Shown here: in pieces, positions 1-4,537 of the stretch
Position numbering within the stretch: position 1 is the stretch's first letter
Layout: each line of letters opens with the position of its first letter
Origin: an uncultured Atopobiaceae bacterium
GTDB lineage: Bacteria; Actinomycetota; Coriobacteriia; Coriobacteriales; Atopobiaceae
Assembly (NCBI GenBank): GCA_905233865.1
Contig: CAJOGH010000010.1
Coordinates: 1-12,217 of the forward strand
Direction: 5' to 3'
Length of the DNA stretch: 12,217 bases
Program-made: the position numbers and the translations under genes
The notes under the pieces: generated by a model
What the model saw: the letters and a program-made list of their open reading frames with translations, nothing else
Told to the model about the DNA's origin: nothing
Database searches by the model: none

Positions 1-82
1 GAGCAAGGCACGCCAAGCGGGCATCGAACTTGGCACTTTTGAGGAGGACGTTGACCTCTGCTTGCGTGACTTTGGCTGGTAA
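1..82 (+). CDS. 3' end of an unidentified gene (partial)
   Basis: Reading from base 2, an open frame of 26 codons ends at a TAA (80-82). The translated tail contains ARQAGIELGTFEEDVDLCL and ends in DFGW. The other plus frame checked (from base 1) meets a stop at once, so this is the likely end of a gene that starts left of the window. The acidic, short-helix character would suit the end of a small soluble protein such as an antitoxin-like protein, but I do not recognise the family and assign no function. Bases 83-217, between this stop and the insertion sequence, show no gene and no convincing terminator. Confidence 0.45.
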   Translation, partial: SKARQAGIELGTFEEDVDLCLRDFGW

Positions 83-217
83 AACACGAATAGACGAGGA
101 AAGGCATCCGTAATCCCGCGCTTTTGCCCTGCAGCCCGTGAGTGGATTGCCTCCTGAACAACGATTTCCGTAAGCAAGTGGTTGGATTCGGGGATTATTT
201 GGGGTCTATCTAATCAT

Positions 218-241
218 GGGGGCTGTATCAAAAGCCCCTGA
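218..241 (+). repeat. Left terminal inverted repeat of the insertion sequence
   Basis: The outer part reads GGGGGCTGTATCAAAAGCCC and continues to TGA. It matches the complement of 2028-2051 at 23 of 24 positions; A at position 15 replaces G. The tip is itself palindromic: GGGGCT and AGCCCC form a 6-bp stem around GTATCAAA. Confidence 0.93.
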
Positions 242-244
242 ACA

Positions 245-286
245 GATGGCCCGCAATCACAGAATCGGCTGTGGCTGCGGGCCATC
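245..286. repeat. Subterminal hairpin, left end of the insertion sequence
   Basis: Perfect 11-bp arms GATGGCCCGCA (245-255) and TGCGGGCCATC (276-286) enclose a shorter nested stem CACAG/CTGTG. It lies 27 bases beyond the transposase stop codon and 3 bases inside the terminal repeat. In transposase mRNA it would form a strong structure at the 3' end, but no clean U-run follows, so a terminator role is possible rather than shown. Confidence 0.7.
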
Positions 287-313
287 GTTTGTGCGCAAGG
301 GGCGGAACAAGCC

Positions 314-1879
314 CTACACCGCAAGCGCGTAGGCCATCTTGCGGATGTTGTGGCCCATCGCGACCATACGCATCTCGTGGTCGACCTTCTCGAGCCCGCG
401 CAGGAGGAACCGCCTGAAGCCCCAGTTGCGCTTGATGTCGCCGAAGATGGTCTCGACGTCCACGGACCTGCGCCTGCGAAGCATCGAACCGCGCTCGGTG
501 TGCAGCATCTCCGATGCCCTCCTCTTGAAGGCGTCGAGGGTGGGGTTCACGCGCAGGACGCGCACCGCCTCCGGGTCCTTCGACCTGAAGCACCTCCCGC
601 GCAGGGGGCATGCCGGGCAGCCCTCGCCCACGTACACCCTGGTGGTTGACTCGTAGCCCAGGCCGGTCTTGGTCGCCTCCTCCCTCCGGAACGAGAGCGT
701 GTGCCCCTCCGGGCACGCGTACGCGTCGGCCTCCCCGTCGTATGCCCAGTTGGCAGGCCTCATCGGGTCCTCGCGCCACCTGGAGTTCCTGCACTCGCGG
801 AAGAGCTCGTTGTGCTTGACGTAGGCGTCGCACCCGCGCTCCTCCAGCCACGCGTAGTTCTGCTCGGAGCCGTAGCCGGCGTCGGCGACGACCTCGGAGG
901 GCAGGTGGCCCATGGTCCCCTCGGCGTGCTCCAGGTGGGGGACCATGCACGCGGTGTCGCCGGGCCTCTGGTGGCAGGTGACGTCGAGTATGAACTGGCC
1001 CTCGGTGCCTGCCTGCACGTTGTATCCGGGCTTGGTCTGGTTGGTGAGGGAGTCCTCCTTCGTGCGCATGAAGGTCGCGTCGCGGTCGGTCTTGGAGTAG
1101 CTGCCGCGGCCCGCGAGGGTCCTCTCCTGCTCCTCGTAGCGGGCCATGCGCTCGGCCCACTCGCCCTCGAGCATGCGGCTGGCCCTCCTCAGGGCCCTGC
1201 CCTCCTCGTCCTTCGGGCGCTTGCCCACGCCCTTGCGGCCGATGCGCTCGTTGATCCTGCGCGCGGCCTCGGCGATGGCCTCGGAGTCGATCTCGGACGG
1301 GTCGTCGGGGGCCAGCGCCTCCTCCCCGTCGTCCATCTCGTCGATGGCCGCGAGGTGGGCGCGCACCCTGGCCCGGAGCTGCTCCTTGTACCTCCTGGTC
1401 GACTTCGCCCACACGAACGTGAACCTGTTGGCGTTGGCCTCGATCTTGGTGCCGTCCAGGAAGTAGGTGTCGAGCGTCACCAGGCCCATGTCCGCGAGGA
1501 GCTGGATGACCTCGGAGAACACCTCCTCGAAGACGGGCCGCACCCGCTCGGTGCGGAAGCGGTTGACCGTGCAGTGGTCGAGCGGCCGCATGCCGCATAT
1601 CCACAGGAACCCGACGTTCTCGCGGGTGGCCCGCGCGATCGCTCGGCTGGAGTAGATCCCGGAGGCGTAGGCGAGCAGCACAACCTTGAGCATCATCTGC
1701 GGGTCGTGGGCGGGCGCGCCGCCGCCGGGATAGAGGGCCGTCAGCGTCGACCTGTCGATGGAGCGCACCACCATGTCCACGACGCGCGGCATCGAGCCCT
1801 CCGGCACCAGGTCGCCTATGTCCGGCGGCAGCAGCATCGGCTGGTCCTGCATGCAGGGTTTGAACCTGGGCTCCGGCAT
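314..1879 (-). CDS. IS1182-family transposase (DDE type)
   Basis: This transposase cuts and joins the ends of the surrounding element. With 521 residues from the chosen start it is full length for IS1182. The N-terminal DUF772-like region covers about residues 10-110. The catalytic triad is visible as Asp142 in TYFLDGTK, Asp333 in VVADAGYGSE and Glu476 in DVETIFGDIKRNWGF. A cysteine cluster (389, 421, 424, 430; CPACPLRGRC) of the kind seen in IS1182 and IS1380-like transposases precedes the last catalytic residue. An in-frame ATG at 1906 would add nine residues, but a GAGGAG sits 6 bases before the ATG at 1879 and a TATAAT overlaps the upstream ATG, so the shorter start is preferred. No frameshift or internal stop is present. 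Confidence 0.95.
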   Translation of the reverse strand: MPEPRFKPCMQDQPMLLPPDIGDLVPEGSMPRVVDMVVRSIDRSTLTALYPGGGAPAHDPQMMLKVVLLAYASGIYSSRAIARATRENVGFLWICGMRPLDHCTVNRFRTERVRPVFEEVFSEVIQLLADMGLVTLDTYFLDGTKIEANANRFTFVWAKSTRRYKEQLRARVRAHLAAIDEMDDGEEALAPDDPSEIDSEAIAEAARRINERIGRKGVGKRPKDEEGRALRRASRMLEGEWAERMARYEEQERTLAGRGSYSKTDRDATFMRTKEDSLTNQTKPGYNVQAGTEGQFILDVTCHQRPGDTACMVPHLEHAEGTMGHLPSEVVADAGYGSEQNYAWLEERGCDAYVKHNELFRECRNSRWREDPMRPANWAYDGEADAYACPEGHTLSFRREEATKTGLGYESTTRVYVGEGCPACPLRGRCFRSKDPEAVRVLRVNPTLDAFKRRASEMLHTERGSMLRRRRSVDVETIFGDIKRNWGFRRFLLRGLEKVDHEMRMVAMGHNIRKMAYALAV

Positions 1880-1904
1880 CCCCATCTCCTCTCGCTCTCC
1901 TCCC

Positions 1905-1910
1905 ATTATA
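1905..1910 (-). promoter_or_regulatory. Possible -10 box of the transposase promoter
   Basis: A perfect TATAAT lies on the minus strand about 26 bases upstream of the preferred start codon at 1879. It overlaps the alternative ATG at 1906, which would then be outside the transcript. No good -35 sequence is found at 16-18 bases, so the promoter may be weak. Confidence 0.4.
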
Positions 1911-1989
1911 TCTGGCTTGACAGCAAAACCGCAGGTAGATTAGGTAGTCGGGCAATGTGCGAGGCAGTGAGGCGGCATCCCGGAGCACG

Positions 1990-2025
1990 AGAACGGGTGG
2001 GTCCCTCGCGGAACCCACCCGTTCT
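1990..2025. repeat. Subterminal hairpin, right end of the insertion sequence
   Basis: Perfect 13-bp arms AGAACGGGTGGGT (1990-2002) and ACCCACCCGTTCT (2013-2025) surround a 10-base loop. It lies 2 bases inside the right terminal repeat and upstream of the transposase. Such a structure could block read-through from neighbouring promoters into the transposase gene. That role is inferred from position only. Confidence 0.75.
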
Positions 2026-2027
2026 AC

Positions 2028-2051
2028 TCAGGGGCTCTTGATACAGCCCCC
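2028..2051 (-). repeat. Right terminal inverted repeat of the insertion sequence
   Basis: On the minus strand it starts GGGGGCTGTATCAAGAGCCC and continues to TGA, matching the left end except for one base. The same inner 6-bp palindrome GGGGCT/AGCCCC is kept. Confidence 0.93.
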
Positions 2052-2157
2052 TTGCTGTTGGCCAAGGCCTCGCGACAGTGCTGCTCTTGTCGGCCACGAC
2101 CGCTGGGAAGGCGTGTGTGCCCATCTGCGGATACCGTGCGTTCCCAATACAACTTGA

Positions 2158-2166
2158 TGATAAGAT
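2158..2166 (+). promoter_or_regulatory. Possible extended -10 promoter of the propeller gene
   Basis: TGATAAGAT fits the extended -10 pattern TG-N-TAnnAT, 53 bases before the start codon of the next gene. The nearest -35-like sequence, TTCCCA (2141-2146), is too close at 14 bases. The 2052-2219 stretch otherwise holds no gene. Confidence 0.35.
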
Positions 2167-2219
2167 GAACGAAGTCAGTGCGCGGGGGAGGGCCCCGCTG
2201 TCGAAAGGGGAGTGGTCGT

Positions 2220-3974
2220 ATGAACATGGTTGCTACGCGCGCTCGCGTGGCGGGTTCGCGCGCCGCAGCTGCCTTCCTGGCACTTGCGATTGCGCTGGTC
2301 GTAGGCCTTGTGCCGCATCTTGCACTTGCACAGAACCGCGTGACGGACACGCCGCTTCCCATCGCGTCCGACGGCTCGGCCGTTGCCTGGACCTCTGAGA
2401 TTGGCAAGGGCGCCATGATGAGTCAGACGGTCGTCGATGGCAACTTTGCCTATTTTTGCGTGGGCAGCTCGTTTAGCGAGGAGGCGCCCGCCAAGTACGC
2501 CAACAAGATCGTCCAGGTGCGTCTTGACGACGGTGCGGTGACCAAGACCGCCGACATTCCCGCAATCGACTTCGGCTGCCGCCCTGAGGTCGTCAACGGC
2601 GTCATCTACGTGCCGCTGCCCAACGGCGTCATGACCGCCATCCGCGCTAACGACCTCTCAACCCTGTGGACGAGCGCCGTTCCCGAGGGCGAGACCAGTG
2701 ACTCCGTATGGAGCGCACAGGGTCACAATGCCGAGAACAGCATCTACTATGACGCCGCCTCCAAGCTGCTCATCAGCGCGACGGTTCACTTTGACGCCGA
2801 GTACAAGGGCGATGCGGGCTGCGTGTACGCCGTTAACTCGGAGACGGGCGATGTCGCGTGGGCCACGGGTCTCGATAAGGCCGGCTTCTACTGGGGCGGC
2901 GCGACCGTCGTTGACGGGAACGTGCTCATTGGCGACACGGCAGGTTACGTGCACCGCTTTGACGTGGAGACGGGCGAGGAGCTCACGGGCTTTGACTGTG
3001 GCACCGAAATCAACTCCGACGTCGTTGCCTACGGCAGCAAGGGCGCCATCGTCGTCGACCGCGCCGGCGTTCTGCACTCGCTGACGATCGACCCGGAGAT
3101 GGGTCTTACGCAGGTCGGCACCGTGCAGGCCAATCGCTTCTGCAAGGCCGCACCGACCATCGTTGGCAACAACGCCTTTGTTTGCGGCAACGACGGCTCC
3201 AACGCCTCGCTGTCCGTGATTGACCTTGCCGAGCTCAAGGTCGTCTCCACCGTCAACCGCTACACGGCCTCCAACGGCAATGTCGAGTACATCCCCGTGT
3301 CCGCCGACAGCGCGCCGGTCGTCAGCGTCCACAGTGGCGAGACCTACGTGTACTTCACGGCCAACTACGGTGCCGGCCCTGATGCCTCCTACACGAGCTA
3401 CAAGAAGGGTGGCACCATGTACGGCCTCAAGCTGGGCGACCGCACGGCGTACATCCTGTACGACCCGGTCAGCGGCAAGGATGCCAACTACTGCATGAAC
3501 TCGCCCGCCTTTGACTCCAAGGGCTTCATCTACTACATGAACGACTCCGGATTCGTGACCCGCATGAACAAGGGCATCACGATGTACCGCCTGTACAACC
3601 CCAACTCGGGTGAGCACTTCTACACCAAGAACGTTGGCGAGCGTGACGCCGTCATCGCGGCTGGTTGGACCTACGAGGGCGTGGGCTGGATTGCCCCGGC
3701 CACGGGCCAGAGCGTCTACCGCCTGTACAACTCCATCGCGGGCGAGCACCACTACACCCTGTCGATGACCGAGCGCGACTACCTCATCGCTGCCGGTTGG
3801 ACCTACGAGGGCGTGGGCTGGGTGAGCTCCGAGCGCCAGGCCGTGCCTCTGTATCGCGAGTACAACCCCAACCAGTGGTCGTGCAACCACAACTACACGC
3901 GCGACTACTTCGAGCACACGCAGCTGATCAAGATTGGCTGGAAGGACGAGGGCATCGCCTGGTACGGCGTCTAG
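2220..3974 (+). CDS. Exported beta-propeller protein with three C-terminal DUF5648 repeats
   Basis: This 584-residue protein starts at ATG 2220, preceded by AGGGGAG at 7 bases; an upstream in-frame ATG (2178) lacks such a site. Residues 1-37 form a classic signal peptide: basic start, hydrophobic AAAAFLALAIALVVGLV, and an ALA cleavage site before QNR. Residues 40-450 show repeated blade-like units (VVDGNVLIGDTAGYVHRFD, VNGVIYVPLPNGV), typical of PQQ-type or quinoprotein-like propellers. Residues 455-584 hold three DUF5648 units with the pattern YRLYNPNSGEHFYT…AGWTYEGVGW; the third is divergent (YREYNPNQWSCNHNYT). DUF5648 occurs in surface and cell-wall-active proteins of gut Actinobacteria and Firmicutes. 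No LPXTG motif or lipobox is seen, so it is likely secreted or held by the repeat domain. The ligand is unknown. It is transcribed alone and ends at a strong terminator. Confidence 0.9.
   Translation: MNMVATRARVAGSRAAAAFLALAIALVVGLVPHLALAQNRVTDTPLPIASDGSAVAWTSEIGKGAMMSQTVVDGNFAYFCVGSSFSEEAPAKYANKIVQVRLDDGAVTKTADIPAIDFGCRPEVVNGVIYVPLPNGVMTAIRANDLSTLWTSAVPEGETSDSVWSAQGHNAENSIYYDAASKLLISATVHFDAEYKGDAGCVYAVNSETGDVAWATGLDKAGFYWGGATVVDGNVLIGDTAGYVHRFDVETGEELTGFDCGTEINSDVVAYGSKGAIVVDRAGVLHSLTIDPEMGLTQVGTVQANRFCKAAPTIVGNNAFVCGNDGSNASLSVIDLAELKVVSTVNRYTASNGNVEYIPVSADSAPVVSVHSGETYVYFTANYGAGPDASYTSYKKGGTMYGLKLGDRTAYILYDPVSGKDANYCMNSPAFDSKGFIYYMNDSGFVTRMNKGITMYRLYNPNSGEHFYTKNVGERDAVIAAGWTYEGVGWIAPATGQSVYRLYNSIAGEHHYTLSMTERDYLIAAGWTYEGVGWVSSERQAVPLYREYNPNQWSCNHNYTRDYFEHTQLIKIGWKDEGIAWYGV
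3663..3821 (+). repeat. Internal DNA repeat encoding AGWTYEGVGW
   Basis: A 27-bp stretch beginning GGTTGGACCTACGAGGGCGT is identical at 3663-3689 and 3795-3821, 132 bp apart (44 codons). It encodes the core of two adjacent DUF5648 units. The third unit has drifted (IGWKDEGIAW). Identity at the base level suggests recent duplication or gene conversion. Confidence 0.8.
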
Positions 3975-3997
3975 TCTCTCGCTCATAGTTTGGACCT

Positions 3998-4028
3998 AAG
4001 GGGTCAGGCAGCCGCCTGGCCCCTTTTT
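3998..4028 (+). terminator. Rho-independent terminator of the propeller gene
   Basis: Arms GGGGTCAGGC (4000-4009) and GCCTGGCCCC (4014-4023), with one U-G pair and a 4-base loop, are followed by TTTTT. The stem can extend by AA/TT. It begins 23 bases past the stop codon. A second small hairpin, GCTCTT/AAGAGC at 4029-4046, follows immediately. On the minus strand the trailing U-run is short, so it is weaker for the convergent hypA transcript. Confidence 0.9.
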
Positions 4029-4052
4029 GCTCTTATCGACAAGAGCCTCTGC

Positions 4053-4126
4053 CTGAACGATGTGTGAAACCTACGGGGGAATACACGCGAAGCTGAATGA
4101 TGTGTGAAACCTACGGGGGAATACAC
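4053..4126. repeat. Two tandem copies of a 34-bp element, 40-bp period
   Basis: Copies lie at 4053-4086 and 4093-4126. They start CTGAA(C/T)GATGTGTGAAACC, continue CTACGGGGGAATACAC and differ at one base. Each unit has TGTGT near its left end and ACAC at its right; in the second copy GTGTG (4102-4106) and CACAC (4124-4128) are complementary. The pair sits between the terminator of the propeller gene and the hypA stop codon, so it is in the 3' region of two convergent genes. The function is unknown: a protein-binding pair, a processed RNA structure or a remnant of a mobile repeat are all possible. Confidence 0.85.
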
Positions 4127-4135
4127 ACGCGCGGG

Positions 4136-4480
4136 CTACATTGCGGTGACGTCGCGGATCTCAAACTCGGTGCCGCGGAGCAGTTCGGTGTGCTCGCTGC
4201 CGCAGTGGGGGCACGTGCGCCCGTGCTTTACGGTGCCGTAGGTGCGGCCGCAGTCGTTGCACACGGTCACCGCATCGATCTGCTGGACGTCCAGCGTGGC
4301 GCCGGCAAGCCAATCGCGCTTGGACGCGGCCCACTTCCAGCAGTCCTGGAGGTACTCGGGGATGACGCCTGAGACCTCGCCCAGGTCGAGCGTCACGCGT
4401 TCGATGCGCGTGAGGTCGTTGTCCTTCCTCACGTCATCGAGGGTGTCGATCATCGCAAAGACGACTCCCAGCTCGTGCAT
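4136..4480 (-). CDS. hypA: HypA, nickel metallochaperone for NiFe-hydrogenase maturation
   Basis: HypA delivers nickel with HypB to the hydrogenase large subunit, and to urease in some bacteria, in the cytoplasm. The 114-residue length is normal. The invariant MHE start supplies His2, the nickel ligand. The zinc site is present as CNDC (74, 77) and CPHC (90, 93), and the fold segment RVTLDLGEVSGVIPEYL is conserved. AGGAGGGG precedes the ATG by 3-4 bases. It is the last gene of the minus-strand group and follows the 993-residue oxidoreductase by 57 bases that contain a hairpin, so its expression may be lower than that of the upstream genes. Confidence 0.96.
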   Translation of the reverse strand: MHELGVVFAMIDTLDDVRKDNDLTRIERVTLDLGEVSGVIPEYLQDCWKWAASKRDWLAGATLDVQQIDAVTVCNDCGRTYGTVKHGRTCPHCGSEHTELLRGTEFEIRDVTAM

Positions 4481-4495
4481 GTCCCCTCCTTACAC

Positions 4496-4528
4496 AAAGG
4501 GGCCCGACAGCGACGGCTGCCGGGCCCC
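4496..4528 (-). terminator. Intercistronic hairpin between the oxidoreductase gene and hypA
   Basis: On the minus strand, GGGGCCCGGCAGC (4528-4516) and GCTGTCGGGCCCC (4511-4499) form a 13-bp stem with one G-U pair and a 4-base loop, followed by TTTGTGT and then the hypA ribosome binding site. The short U-run suggests partial termination or protection of the upstream mRNA rather than a full stop. It begins 9 bases past the oxidoreductase stop codon. Confidence 0.65.
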
Positions 4529-4537
4529 AGGTCTGCG

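Larger units (their letters stand above)
218..2051 (-). mobile_element. Complete IS1182-family insertion sequence
   Basis: The element is 1,834 bp long, within the usual size range of IS1182-family elements. It is bounded by 24-bp inverted repeats that differ at one position and contains one transposase frame that fills most of its length on the minus strand. Just inside each end lies a perfect hairpin (245-286 and 1990-2025). The outer flanks (…CTAATCAT on the left, TTGCTGTT… on the right) show no target duplication that I can see. The frame is intact and the ends are nearly identical, so the copy looks recent and potentially active. It sits between an unknown gene tail and the promoter region of the exported propeller gene, and does not visibly break a gene. 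Confidence 0.93.

Noticed and set aside
228..2041. Long open frames of 596 codons (minus) and 446 codons (plus) within the insertion sequence
   Set aside because: They overlap the well-supported transposase in other frames, are rich in Arg, Gly, Pro and Ala as expected from high-GC shadow frames, and one runs across the terminal repeats.
218..2051. Gene disrupted by the insertion sequence
   Set aside because: Joining the two flanks gives no recognisable frame; the left gene already ends at 82 and the right gene starts at 2220.
2658..3986. 442-codon minus-strand frame opposite the propeller gene
   Set aside because: Antisense shadow; the plus strand has a signal peptide, ribosome binding site, domain repeats and terminator.
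4053..4126. CRISPR array made of the two 34-bp repeats
   Set aside because: Only two units, and the gap between them is 6 bases (12 if the shorter identical core is used), far too short for a spacer; no cas genes are nearby.
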